Shown piece after piece: positions 41,731-52,447 of a DNA stretch of 64,000 nt. The first letter of the stretch is position 1, and every line of letters starts with the position of its first letter. Below the pieces are notes generated by a model, which saw only the letters and a list, made by a program, of their open reading frames with translations, had not been told where the DNA came from and did not search any database. A program made the position numbers and the translations under genes. This DNA is from Euborellia annulipes (taxonomy: Eukaryota > Arthropoda > Insecta > Dermaptera > Anisolabididae). The DNA lies in assembly GCA_023213315.1 (NCBI GenBank), contig JAKCPI010011757.1:62001-126000 (forward strand). The letters run 5' to 3'.

Positions 41731-42720
41731 TAATCTCTGGTAATCGCGGCTTACAAATATACTGATTTAGTGAATAGGCCTACTCTAATACATATGAATA
41801 TTGATTTGTATTTTAATTTATTTAAATTAAATTTCTTGATTATCAAGATTAATCATTTTCACTCCCCTACTTAAAATATAAATCGTTTTAATCATTCAGA
41901 AATGTGATAATTAATTATTTAAAAGTAAAATAATTCTCAAATAAAAAAGATGATTATTAATTTTAACTCCAATCATTCAAGTGTCTATCATGTTAAAATT
42001 TCCTCCAAGGTGAAGTGAAGACAAGGCTTAACTTTGAGAGAGAAAAAAAAAACTTTAGATGAACGAGGCAAGGGTAGAAGGAAAAGGATGGGGGAGGTGA
42101 GCTCTTGTAAGATATTATTAATTCCATAATTGGCAATGAACTTTCAACATTTAATTTTTCCCTTTTCATTTTTTTTAAAGCTTATCTTTTTGTTTAACAA
42201 CTAACCCATTCTCGAAATTTTTAAATTTAAAATAAAAAATATGTATAATGATTAATAGTGAGGCTAATGTAAAAATATTTTCACCCATCTACATATGAAA
42301 CTTGTCAGAAAGAAATTTATTTATAAAAATTTAGTAATATTAGCATAATTATATATAAAAAAAAAAATAATAATCTTTAAAAGGAGACCGATATTGCCGG
42401 AAGGCCCAAAAGTTGATGAGCTTTTCCTTAGTTTGAATATCTTAAAAAAATTAAGAAGAAAATTAAGTGATATATTAGTTTATATCTAAGCGATAATAAT
42501 CAAAATATTTATCAAATCATGAATAAATAAATACAAAAAGCATTTGAACCCTAAATATTAATAATTTGATTGTTCCTCCCAATAAAAAGGAATGACCATG
42601 AGCGTAACTAGAAAATTTGGCTTTTGGGGGCATGGGACCAGCTATTCTCCGAGGGGACAATAGGACCACCGAATAAGATATTAATCCACTCTTTCAGGAA
42701 CATAGGTTTTCTACCATTTG
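41731..42720. other. AT-rich DNA, no gene seen
   Basis: Only A/T-rich sequence was seen. A decayed element end may lie at 42597-42680 (GAGCGTAACTAG, then G-rich), without a matching second end. Confidence 0.35.
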
Positions 42721-42721
42721 C

Positions 42722-42845
42722 ATCAGGCCCCCGGACCCTTGACCACACGACTCACAAGTGAGAAATTTTTCTTTAAAAATCCTGGGTTCAATTCCCGGGG
42801 ATCATGAAATGTTTGGTCCACCAACAAATAAACATTTGTTAAATA
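42722..42845 (+). mobile_element. SINE-2, diverged copy
   Basis: CCCCCGGACCCTTGACCACA begins a diverged tRNA-like head. AATCCTGGGTTCAATTCCCG carries a B box, and GGGATCATGAAATGTTTGGT then CACCAACAAATAAACA is the SINE-2 body. It matches 25590-25690 and 57722-57880. Confidence 0.75.
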
Positions 42846-43945
42846 AATCAATGTTTTGTTTTGATTTGGAAAATAATCCTGTAACGAGGATATGTAAAAA
42901 ATTGGAATGAATAAAAAAAAAATAGACTATTAAAATGAGGGGGTAGATAAAATCCCATCTAGCTAGAGAGAAATTTTTTTGACTCAAATATATCAGAGTT
43001 CGAACAAAAGAAGAAGTCCTATTATGAAGTATCAAAAAATAAAATAAATTACTATTTATGTTAATAAATAGATATTCTAACTTCGCTCTCAAAACGTGAA
43101 TTGATCCAATAAAAATATTAAATGAAACTATAAAATAAAATTCCATAGGAGTTTGCAGTGAAAATGATTCTATTCTTAATATGTTTCTATTTTTTAAAGG
43201 TATTTAATTAAAATATTCAGGAATGTATCCTATAGAAAGGTGTTGCCTATGAATTGAATAAGAAGGCTCGACTTGTCTGAACAAGTTTTGTCCGGGCTTA
43301 TCTTTCTACTATATAAAAATATAATATAGAAAAGAAGACAGTAATTGCAAATATAAATGATTCATCAAGATGAAAAATGTATTTTGGCAAATACGAGTAA
43401 ATAGAAAAATTAGTTTGGGAGAGAGAATAAATTCTATGAGGAAGATGGAAGAGAGAAATAATAAGAGAGAGAGAGAGAATAGTTTAAGGGACTATTCAGC
43501 AAGAGAGAGGAGAATTTGCAAAAAGAATGGTTTAAAAGAGAGAGAGACAATTATTCATTTAAGTAAATCAATTAATTAATAAAAAAAATCCTAAGTATTA
43601 TTTATTTATAGATCTAGTTCCTGGATAACCGTAACCGAGCTAGAGCTCGGTGTTAATTTTTTATATAAAATTGGAAAAAACTAAAAAAGACATCAGTAAA
43701 GTCTAGTACCCGATGTTTCCCAAAGACGAAATTAATTGTATTCATTTTCGTACCGAATAAGATAAGATTATTTGTAGAAAAAATGAAATTGTTAGCTTGG
43801 CTGACCAAATGAGTTTTAGATAATACCAGTATTTTTGCATAAATGTAAAATATTAATTAGAAAATATATTTCAGTTTGCTTCTTTATCTTATTTTATTTA
43901 AATTTTATCAACGATTTAAAAATAAAATGTAAAATACCTTTAAAA
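42846..43945. other. AT-rich DNA with an HP1 fragment
   Basis: 43672-43720 keeps AAAAAAGACATCAGTAAAGT and CTAGTACCCGA from the HP1 core. A (GA)-rich patch at 43425-43555 gives an R/E/N-rich accidental frame. No gene was seen. Confidence 0.4.
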
Positions 43946-44350
43946 CTAAGGGGAAACACTGCGCGAACCTCGTCGTGCCGACAGGTGGACGCCATGTTTG
44001 ATTATACACTACACATTTTCACACAAAACAACACAGATCCAAAGTATATTCTATGAGGCCGCTTGGCCAACTGAAGCAAATGACGTGGCGCATCTCTATT
44101 AAGGGAATAGGGCTCCTGGAGCGGTAGCTAGGCCAAGTTGACCAATCATAATAATGTTGAAGAATTTTAGCTAGAATTCGAGTCTAAGCACCAAAGGGGA
44201 GGGAGAGGGGGTTATGACGTGTTAATTTACGTCATAACCCCCTCTCAAATCAACTCAAAATAGACCCCCACCTCCCGGGCATGACTCTGAAGCGATCATT
44301 GAAAAATTACCCACTAGCATCATTGTTGCTAGGTAGAAGGCGAGCTTCTG
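43946..44350. promoter_or_regulatory. GC-richer island with CRE-like hairpin, possible regulatory DNA
   Basis: The composition is balanced with several CpG. Visible words are ACTGCGCGAACCTCGTCGTG, CAGGTG, AATGACGTGGCGC (44070), CCAATCA (about 44143) and a perfect 18-bp stem at 44203-44220/44229-44246. The stem is GAGAGGGGGTTATGACGT with its complement, around an 8-nt loop, so two TGACGT half-sites face each other. No transcribed region can be attached to it, and it could also be an unrecognised element. Confidence 0.3.
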
Positions 44351-44840
44351 GAATAATCGGAGCGCCATTATTAATAATTATAGTATTAAAATAAATTAAT
44401 AAAAAACGAATTAACATTCATCTTCTCTAGATTAAATGATTTTTATTAATTTATTTGAAAATTCAATAGAAAAATATATCATTTTTTTTTTAATTTAATT
44501 ATTAGATTTATATTAATCCTAATATTTTTTCTAGACATAAATTATTAATTAAATAAATATTCGTTATTTGAAATGTACTGTATTTACCAATGGTATTTTA
44601 ATTATGGGACCAACCTATATTATTTTCTCTCCGCTAAATGTATAAAATGAGTTCCCGAAAAAATATATAAGCTTATAAAATAATTAGGCCTCTATGTTGA
44701 AGACTTAAAAATGAAATCAGTATTTAAAAATAATCAATCAAACTTTTTTGCATCAATTTTTGAAACGAAGCATATTAATTTTTAATCTTTCGCCGTTTTT
44801 TGGGAAGAGGGGGACAAGCACTTAACCCAGGAATCAAAAA
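44351..44840. other. AT-rich DNA, no gene seen
   Basis: No recognisable feature. Confidence 0.35.
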
Positions 44841-45121
44841 TCTGGTGTGACTAGTCGCACAGCACACAACTTTCTCTTACCTTCGATAGTAAAGTACTAG
44901 TACTTTACTGGCCGATTTTTTTCAAAAGTTTCGTGTCACTTCCCAGGGAGGTAGGTACCTAACGTAAATATAAAATTTCAACCTCCTAGCTTTTTTTTCA
45001 TTGTTGAGATATTTTGTTCACAGAGAGACACACAGACAGACAGACAGACACACACACACACAAACAGACCTTGTCGCGAAAATCCCTTTTTGGATTCAGC
45101 GGACCTCAAAACGTATATATA
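44841..45121 (+). mobile_element. HP1 element, copy 15 (internal deletion)
   Basis: The first half of the 5' hairpin, up to TCTCTTACCTTCG, is fused directly to ATAGTAAAGTACTAGTACTT. About 300 bp including the X-box are therefore missing. The GTTCACAGAGAGACACACAG microsatellite, TTCAGCGGACCTCAAAACG and then unrelated sequence follow, with no 3' hairpin. Confidence 0.85.
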
Positions 45122-45359
45122 GAACTGCAAATAAATAGTGTGTATGGTGGAAAAAGAGGCGCTGGTTTTCTTCTATTTATCAATCTCAACCTCCAGCCCA
45201 AACAATCAACGATTATTAATAATATTTTCTTTTTAATCTAGTTTAATTTTTCCTACCCGAGAAATGTTATACACTTTATGTAAACCATTATTCAATTATT
45301 TATACAGATTATCATTTAATTATTTTTTAATCCCTTTTAATGTGAACAAAAATCACGTT
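45122..45359. other. AT-rich DNA
   Basis: Nothing supported. Confidence 0.3.
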
Positions 45360-45559
45360 CGATGATTTTATTTAAGCCAATTGGATACCAAATGGCTTAA
45401 ATAAGAATGCCTGGACTCCATATGTATATTAAATTAATAACGGTTATCGTAAATGTCTTATATGGCCTGAGTTGCCGAAAAAACAGTGTGAATGTGTGTG
45501 TGAGTGTGAGTGTGAATGAGAAAAAAAGTGTGAATGTTTTTATGAAAAAAAAAAAAAAA
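45360..45559 (+). mobile_element. SINE-1, head missing
   Basis: It starts within GATGATTTTATTTAAGCC and has the whole body (AATGCCTGGACTCC, CGGTTATCGTAAATGTCTTA, GCCTGAGTTGCCGAAAAAAC), the GTGTGTGTGAGTGTGAGTGT tail and an A-run. It is truncated exactly at the tRNA-like head. Confidence 0.87.
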
Positions 45560-46640
45560 AATCACAGCACCTCTTTTTTTATTTTAAGAAACCCAAACAA
45601 TTTTATTTTACCCTACTATATATTTTCAAATTTGTTTTTATATGTATACAGTATGTATTTTATAAATATAATTCAAAGATAAAGTGTGAGATCAAAAATA
45701 TCAGAAGTGAACGACACCTACGTATATATAATAAGAGATAAATAACCATTTCCATTGAGAAGGGGTAGATTGCCCGCAAAATTGAAAAGGATTGAGAATA
45801 TTTGGAAAGGAAGAAGTGAGTGAGAGCAGAGAGACCCTGGGGAGGATGTAAAGGATGAGAGAAATATGACAACACCTCCACAGAGAGAGGAAGAAGGTGA
45901 AAAGGAGGTCGAAACTGTATTGTATCCTTTAGGGGATGAAGCAATCGCAATCCCCTCCGATGGGGATAAAAAAAGGGGATAAACCAGGACAAGTGTCGGG
46001 ACAACCATCCCCTCCCTATCCCCAATGAGAAATCCAAGATATAACTTTTTTTGTTAGATCGAAACTTTTCTAAGAGTGGGACATGTAGTGGCAGTCTCTT
46101 AAGAGAAGAGATATGAATCGAACGATATCGCTTCTTGCTATAAATATATTCGATATTTTTTTTTCCAATAAAATCAACATCCCTTCTCATATTATAGAAA
46201 ACAGAAGATTTTTTTTTTTACCAATGATCGTTCGTCATGTTTACATGCCTTTGAAATGAAATTGATATTTTATGCAAATTTGTAAAAAAAAAAATTGAGT
46301 TTTAAATTTCCTGTAATATTTATTTTTTCTAAAATAGATTAATTAAATTTTCTACATATATTAATATATATTTTTTTTTTGGAATAGAAGAAATTATTTT
46401 CGAATAAATTTCAGATCAAGAGATATGATGAAAAGAAAACTCTGATCAGCCAGTGCGACGAATTTTGAGGGGAGTCAAATGTTTACAATTAAAAAACACT
46501 ATTTAGCTATATTTTTTAAAGTCTTTTCGGGATCTTAGGCCATATTGACTTGACACTATAAACGATAGGGCTACTTAAATAATAAATTACGATATACCAT
46601 GGTATATTGGAGGCATATTTATTTATACCTTCTTTTATCC
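45560..46640. other. AT-rich DNA with a purine-rich patch, no gene supported
   Basis: 45740-46080 is purine-rich on the plus strand, which leaves a 176-codon open frame on the minus strand and a short acidic frame on the plus strand. Neither has a recognisable domain, and both have the biased content expected from composition. T-runs lie at about 46151-46164 and 46208-46219. Confidence 0.35.
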
Positions 46641-46740
46641 ATATGATTTAAATCAATAATCATCGAACCCACTCCTTGTGTTTCTTAGATTATCAATATT
46701 TGTCAACATATCTAACCTCTGGGCCACGAGGGGGAGGGGT
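46520..46740 (-). mobile_element. tRNA-derived SINE, minus strand, decayed
   Basis: TCTTTTCGGGATCTTAGGCC (46525) resembles a reversed SINE-3-type tail. AATCATCGAACCCACTCC and ATCTAACCTCTGGGCCACGA (about 46705-46727) are the reversed B- and A-box regions, as in 41638-41730. The length of about 220 bp would fit one SINE. Confidence 0.55.
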
Positions 46741-46745
46741 ATTTA

Positions 46746-46849
46746 TACCTGTATTCATAGACGTTCCTTAAGGAAGAAGGAATCCTTCTATACATTTATA
46801 TAGGCATAAGGATTCCTTGTTCCTCAAGCAATGACTATGAATACGGGTA
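46746..46849. mobile_element. Harbinger/ISL2EU-type MITE
   Basis: A 104-bp hairpin element. The ends are TACCTGTATTCATAG and CTATGAATACGGGTA, with AAGGAATCCTT/AAGGATTCCTT in the arms. TTA flanks both ends (46743-46745, 46850-46852). It lies at the outer edge of the decayed SINE. It is too short to encode anything. Confidence 0.85.
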
Positions 46850-46874
46850 TTAGTTATTTAATTCATTTTAATCC

Positions 46875-47215
46875 TTAAGCGCACCAAAGTACTTTAGTAC
46901 GCGAGCCCGGCTCGGCTCGCCTTCAAAAGAGCCAAATGTGTGTGGACTCTCACGAGCCAAGCCGAGTCGGGACAAATCCGTTCGGGCTCGGCTCGCGAGC
47001 AGATCCGCACGTGTGTGGGCTCTCACGGATCGGGATCGTGCCTCAGATAGGGTAATTAATGGCTTATTTTGGCTCGGTTCTGCTCGTGAGAGCCCACACA
47101 CTTGCGGATTTAGTTCGTTTGAAGGCGAGCCGAGCCAGTCTCGTACACGTATGTGGTGAAAAATTGCCGGATCCGGTTTGCGTACCAAAGTACGGCGTAT
47201 ATGGGGCGCTTTAGA
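46875..47215. mobile_element. GC-rich inverted-repeat element
   Basis: The left arm has AGTACGCGAGCCCGGCTCGG and GCTCGCCTTCAAA, then TGTGTGGACTCTCACGAGCC. The right half has the complements GGCTCGGTTCTGCTCGTGAG, CCCACACACTTGCG, TTTGAAGGCGAGCCGAGCC. The ends are AAGCGC and GCGCTTTA. CGAGCC/GGCTCG words are unusually dense. Duplication is unclear (TTAA against TTTA). Overlapping open frames on both strands come from the palindrome. Confidence 0.7.
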
Positions 47216-47403
47216 GTTGACCTCGGTCGTTAAAAATAATATTAAAAAAATCTCTGATGATCCCAAAAGAAATGAATTTAATAAAAAAAGTTATTAAATA
47301 TTATTATTAAATTTCATTTTTTTTTTCGGATCCCCTTATTTGTAAACAGTCTTAAAATATGAAAGAATAAAATTTATATTTTCTACTTTTCTAAATTTTT
47401 ACT
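47216..47403. other. AT-rich DNA
   Basis: Nothing supported. Confidence 0.3.
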
Positions 47404-47582
47404 ACCAGATGGCTTAAATAGAAATGCCTGAACCTACAATTTATATATTACTTACAACGGTTATCGTCAAAGTCTTAAATGGCCTAAGTTGCCGAAAAGA
47501 CTGTGTGAATGTGTGTGTGAGTGTGAGTGTGAATGAGAAAAAAGTGTGAATGTTTTTAAAAAATAAATAAATAAATAAATTT
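47404..47582 (+). mobile_element. SINE-1, head missing
   Basis: AGATGGCTTAAATAGAAATG, GCCTAAGTTGCCGAAAAGAC and the GTGTGAATGTGTGTGTGAGT tail, followed by A-rich (AAAT)n. It is more diverged than the copy at 45360. Confidence 0.85.
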
Positions 47583-48126
47583 TTACTAAAGTATTGGAAC
47601 GAATTTATTTAAATGGAATTACTGCTTTAAAAAGAATTAAAGAAGTTGGGCTGAGTCTTTGTTAAAGGGTTTGAAAGGTAACGAGCACAAGCTCACGTGT
47701 GGTGGGAGGCGCTTGTCTCTTCCCCTCGTTTTGCTCTCGACTCATTCATAAATATCTAACTCCTCTGTAGTTTCCAATGGAGTCAATGCGATTTGAGAGG
47801 GGAAATTAAAGAGTCTATTCCCCCCCCCCCATCCAGTTCCATAAAACTGTTGACTCAACAGGGGGCTTAAAATTATTTTCATACATTTTAGTAGATAATA
47901 AATTCATCATTCACCGTTAGAACTATTTAACCCTCTCTCTTTCTCCTTCTATATAGACTATAAAATTTTTTAACCCTCTAAAAAAATTTTAAAGTTCCAC
48001 TATTATCAAGTTACGTAATATACTCACTTGAGAAAAAAAATTTGAATCTTAATTTATTGCCAAGATTATTGTTTGTTTTTTTAAGTTATTAACTACCAAT
48101 TTTATATGATAATTATTTCATAAAAG
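47583..48126. other. AT-rich DNA, no gene seen
   Basis: A more balanced patch at 47660-47800 and a C-run at about 47820-47830 were noted. No feature could be assigned. Confidence 0.35.
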
Positions 48127-48134
48127 AAAGCAAC

Positions 48135-48416
48135 TTTTTTTTTTTTTTTTTTTTTTTTTTAAACATTCACACTTTTTCTCATTCACACTCACACTCACAC
48201 ACACATTCATACAGTCTTTTCGGCAACTCAGGCCATATAAGACTTTTTACGATATCCGTTATTAATAATTATACATATATGGGGTCCAGGCATTCTTATT
48301 TAAGCCATTTGGTATCCAATTGGCTTAAATAAAATCATCGGACTGCCTGGGGTCCGAACCCGCGACGTTTGGTATATGAGGTTAGCACGCTAACCTCTAC
48401 GCCATGCCCCGAGGGC
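48135..48416 (-). mobile_element. SINE-1, complete, minus strand, 10-bp target duplication
   Basis: From the right end inward: head GCCCTCGGGGCATGGCGTAG, B box GTCGCGGGTTCGGACCCCAG, body CGATGATTTTATTTAAGCC, CTGAGTTGCCGAAAAGACTG, and a GTGTGAATGAGAAAAAGTGT tail ending in a run of about 26 A (T on plus, 48135-48160). AAAGCAACTT is repeated at 48127-48136 and 48418-48427. This is the best-defined SINE-1 and shows that it moves by retroposition. Confidence 0.93.
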
Positions 48417-48427
48417 AAAAGCAACTT

Positions 48428-49146
48428 ATTAAGCATGCAAAATTTTATAAAAGTTATATTCTTAAAAAATTATGCAAGCTATAATAAAAAAACAGAAATA
48501 AATACTAGTCTTTATGAAATCCATAGATAATTCATAATTAGGTTTTTTTTCTTTTTAAAGTTGTCGGATTTAGAGACGACCTTGGAACCTAGTGAATCCG
48601 AGGTGAACGATCAATTTACTTGATTCCGCAATCATATAAAAAAATGATTTTATTTATTAATTTTGGATTGCAAAAAGGAAGAGTTCAATTTTTTATTTAA
48701 ATCTCCATTGAAGGCTCTCAATGTTTGTGGCTTTGGATATTATTGAACCCATCGCGTTCCACTCACTGTTCAATGTTCATTTGATTTTTATTTATTTTTT
48801 TTTTTTGTCGCGATTTAATATTTGCGATACTTTCTGCCTATAAAAAAAAGCTTTGGTAAATTCCATCATCCGTTCAAACGTTAAAAAATTCAAAGGGCTT
48901 CCGATGCGGATGTTAAAAATATTCATCGTAGGGGAATATGGTGAGATTATTTTTTCAAAATTAAATTATATTTTATTATTAGAAATTTTTATAATAGGAA
49001 AATTACAATTTCTAAAATAAGAATATTGCACATAATTTAATACAAATTTACAAACAAATTTTACTTCAAAACTGAAAATTTGCCTATTAGGCATACACCA
49101 AACTTCGTGTGTTTTGAAATTGGTATAGTATTAAAATAGAAAAAAA
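48428..49146. other. AT-rich DNA, no gene seen
   Basis: No repeat or coding signal was recognised. Confidence 0.35.
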
Positions 49147-49537
49147 TCTGGTGTGACTAGTCCCTACTATGGCAAACATTTCTGCTATCATTCCTATGAA
49201 GTACAAGAGTAAAGTATGCTTCAAAATAATTCAAGGGCAAAATGAGAAAATACATTTTAAAGAGCATCTAAAAAATGATTTATGAATTTTAAACAAAATC
49301 GTTGGAGCGGATTTTGAGTAAATCGAAAAAAACTGAACAAGTACATCAGTAAAGTACTAGTACTTTTTGGACAATTTTGTTCAAAAGCTTCGTGTCACGT
49401 CCCAGGAGGGTATCTTACACAAATATAAAATTTCAATCTTCTAGCTTTTTTCGTTCTTGAGATAATTTGTTCAATGTTCACAGACAGACAGACATAAGTT
49501 ATGTATTAACATACAAGTATATAGGTAGGAGAAAGTA
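49147..49537 (+). mobile_element. HP1 element, copy 16 (two internal deletions)
   Basis: TCTGGTGTGACTAGTCC is joined directly to CTACTATGGCAAAC, so most of the 5' hairpin is gone and the X-box is damaged. The middle is normal, including AGTAAAGTACTAGTACTTTT (about 49349). After ACAGACAGACAGACAT the copy jumps to the 3' hairpin (AGTTATGTATTAACATACAA...AGGTAGGAGAAAGTA). Confidence 0.85.
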
Positions 49538-49550
49538 AAATAAATAAAAT

Positions 49551-49731
49551 GTAATTGGGTATAGGAGACTTTGCAGCAAAGGAATTAAATAAAAAACTTT
49601 TATTTAATTATTAACCGTCAATCAATCATCCTGAAGAAGGTCGTGATTTGCTACCGAAACGTCGACTATTAATAATTAAATAAAAGTTTTTTATTTAATT
49701 CCTTGGCTGCAAAGTCTCCTATACCCAATTC
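49551..49731. mobile_element. Hairpin with 62-bp arms enclosing a hammerhead-like motif
   Basis: The left arm starts AATTGGGTATAGGAGACTTT and the right arm ends AAAGTCTCCTATACCCAATT; they pair over about 62 bp. The 56-nt loop holds CCTGAAGAAGGTCGTGATTT and GCTACCGAAACGTCGAC, where GGT and ACC can pair between the CTGAAGA and GAAACGTC words. It may be a decayed LTR of a Penelope-like element or a MITE. No coding sequence adjoins. Confidence 0.7.
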
Positions 49732-50880
49732 AAAGTCTACAGTCACTTCTCATCACTAATAAAATGTAATGCTTAACTTGAGACATACTGTGCTAGCTAG
49801 GTAAGCCTATTTTCCTACTTCGAAAGAGTCTCTTGTAAAAGGAGGAAGAATTTCTGACATCTTGATCTGATAACGACCATAATAGGATAACGAATTTCAA
49901 GTGAATTCAGAAAAAAGCTTTCCATTTCAAATAAAACAAAAGAACCGAAAATGAACTTACGTCAAAATACTGTCTCTTTAATAATCAAATTTTACTTTAA
50001 TCTTTTTGGAATAAATTATTATAAAATTTCGTAAATTTATCCAGAGAAAATGAACAAATGAACCATTTTCCTTGTAAGAGGCATTACTCATTCAACGTTA
50101 AACACTAGTGACAAGATTATATATTTAACTTAATCCGATCTACATATTTAAATGTGATCCAAGTTTTAATTGCCTCGCCAACTTTTAACATATGTAAATG
50201 CATTAAACATATGCTTCCCTCGCAGGCGCCGTCCTTTGAAAAATTGCTTTCCACAATTATTGCGCAAATCTCATCGGTGCGGATATTAATTTTGGCTAAA
50301 AGTCATACACGCACATTCGTTTTACGCATATCATGATTAACATCGCATAATTATTTCATTGCATGTGGAGCATAATTCAAGATTAAAGGTTTGAAGGGAC
50401 GGGGGAGAGAAAAATGATTCTCAAAATATTAAATTTATATTTTTATCAAGATATTAGAAAAAATAATTGCTAATTATACAATAAATGGCAAAATCTATTT
50501 TTAATTTTATTATTTTATAAAGTGTTAATTACAAGATGGTCTGATATAGGGAGAACTATGGAATATTTAAAACAAGGTAATGAATTTAATTAATTTTTTT
50601 TTTTTTTTTTATAGAAATTTACACTTATATGAGACCTCTATGAGGTTATTGAGATAAGTTATAGGAAAAAAATATTCTTAGATCAAATTTACGATAGGAA
50701 ATGTTATTGAAAAAGGAGTTGTATCTTTTGTTATTGAGTTATTAATAGATTTATGGCAGTCAAATTAGAATAATTTCAAGAAAAGAAGTTTTATTACTGT
50801 AAAAGAAAATAATTGGAAAAAATTATGACTTTTGGGAAGAAATGGAAGATTCAATCAAATGTGTTAGGACAAGAGGCAAA
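49732..50880. other. AT-rich DNA with one unique balanced patch
   Basis: 50140-50340 is more balanced and not repeated here. It has TTATTGCGCAA, TAAATGCAT and CGCATA words and could be non-coding regulatory sequence or an exon, but has no domain in the 60-codon frame over it. T-run at about 50597-50611. Confidence 0.3.
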
Positions 50881-51385
50881 AATAAAGGGTCGGACTAAGC
50901 CGAGCGCACAACTTTGCCCACCCACTACTCAAGAAAAAAATATTTGTCCCCCCCCCCCCCTAGAGCCCCCCCTGATGGTCCGATGTTATACATATTATAT
51001 ATCATTTTACTCGGGAAGAAGTCTAGTTTTTGAATATATTAAAAAAATTATAGGTTATATAAGAAAAAAATTTTTGTCCCCCCCTAGAGCCCCCCCTAAT
51101 GGTCCGATGTTTACCAAAAGCTTTTCAGTTCTTGGCCTCTACCCCTAGTTTATGGGTGCAAAATTTCAAAACAATTGAATGAATAGTTTTTGAGATTTTG
51201 TTGAAGAAAAAAATTACCACAGACATACACACACACACACACACACAGACATCATTCCAAAAACTTCTTAAATGGATTCAGGGGACCTCAAAACGCATTT
51301 TGGCAGCTTCAGAAAAATTTCGATTATTTTTTACGATTACATTAACTTTACCTGTCCAACCTACGGTTGGTGGGCAAAGTTAAAA
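50881..51385 (+). mobile_element. HP2 hairpin-ended element (type copy)
   Basis: The 5' part is GGGTCGGACTAAGCCGAGCG and ACAACTTTGCCCACCCAC. Two related blocks TTTTTGTCCCCCCC...TAGAGCCCCCCC...ATGGTCCGATGTT follow at about 50945 and 51072. Then come ACCAAAAGCTTTTCAGTTCT, a (CA)n microsatellite at about 51225-51246, ATTCAGGGGACCTCAAAACG as in HP1, and a 3' hairpin CCAACC-TAC-GGTTGG followed by TGGGCAAAGTT. The end GTGGGCAAAGTT is the inverse of AACTTTGCCCAC in the 5' part. No protein is encoded. Confidence 0.8.
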
Positions 51386-51619
51386 ATGGGAGTCTGGGAG
51401 GGGAAATGTACCTCGCCTTTTCTTAAATTAACAATTTTGGGAACGATTAATAAATGATTACAATTAATATTTAAAAAAAAAAAAACTTTCCTTTAAAATA
51501 TTTTTGAGAATTACACTTATATTTGTTATATTAATACTATCTATATATAAAAAAAAGTGAGTGGGATGGGTTGGAAATTTCAATTAATATTTAAAAAAAT
51601 TATATAATATATCAATATA
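51386..51619. other. AT-rich DNA
   Basis: Nothing supported. Confidence 0.3.
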
Positions 51620-51627
51620 GCCTAATT

Positions 51628-51863
51628 CAAGGGCGACCGCCCCCCCCCCCCCCGAGAAGAAATTCACAATGTTATAAAAACTAGTAATCCAAAGAAATTA
51701 TGATTTCCGGGCTTTAATTTCAATTGAATTTGTTACCAATCAATTTAAATAAATAGGAAAGGGGTCTAAATGGCCATAGATGCCCACAAAGTCCTTAAAT
51801 AAAAAAAATAAAAAAAAAAAAAAAACGCCCCCCCTCCGACAAAATTGCATTAATCCGCCACTG
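51628..51863. mobile_element. hAT-type MITE containing a SINE-3 tail
   Basis: The ends CAAGGGCGACCG and its imperfect partner AATCCGCCACTG lie between exact 8-bp repeats GCCTAATT (51620-51627, 51864-51871). C-runs lie inside both ends. The centre (51715-51815) contains TTACCAATCAATTTAAATAA, GGGGTCTAAATGGCCATAGA and AAAGTCCTTAAA, a SINE-3 body and tail. The SINE piece was either inserted into or carried by the MITE. Confidence 0.82.
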
Positions 51864-51871
51864 GCCTAATT

Positions 51872-52447
51872 TTGTAATAAATAAAGGCTCGGAAAATTAG
51901 TTTTTTGTTTTAATATGTAAATAGAAAAAAATAATTAGGAAAGCAAGATAGCGTAGGGTACCTGGATTTGGATGCAGGCAAGCGTTTTGAAGGTATCCTT
52001 GGATAGAGTTAATGAAGGACAGTTGAGATGGTTGGTAGTCATCACTCAGGTTGTTAAGGTGTGAAGAGTATTCAGGTAAATGTTCAAACTTGAGAAATAC
52101 ATGAGGAAAGTGTGGGTTCAACTAACACAAAAAAGGTAGCGTCTTTTATTGGATCAAACAAGCACAGATTTGATATTGCACACTTGCCCTTTAGGATAGA
52201 TATATAGTGGCCGTGGTTGGGTTGGGGGGCCTTATGGCGACTGATGGGACAACGGCAAGCAGAGAGAGAGAAGCTTGATGCCAACACCCGCCTAAAAGAA
52301 GCGCTCTCATTGGTTCATTAACGGCCAATCACAAAAGGCTTATCAAATACACATGCAACTTGGACAAAAGACTTGCATGCAAGTGGAATCATAATCAAAT
52401 GAGAACAGGTTTTCAATGGCATGACACTGGCGCAAGACATTTGACGT
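51872..52447. other. Balanced, apparently unique DNA
   Basis: 51900-52440 is less A/T-rich than its surroundings and not matched elsewhere in the window. Short open frames on the minus strand (74 and 67 codons) have no recognisable domain. It could be an exon-bearing or transposon-derived stretch; neither can be supported. Confidence 0.25.

Noticed and set aside
45660..46190. 176-codon minus-strand frame and a short acidic plus-strand frame
   Set aside because: The region is purine-rich; the peptide content follows composition and no domain, start context or splice pattern supports it.
46868..47266. 132-codon minus-strand frame
   Set aside because: It lies within a GC-rich inverted-repeat element with frames open on both strands.
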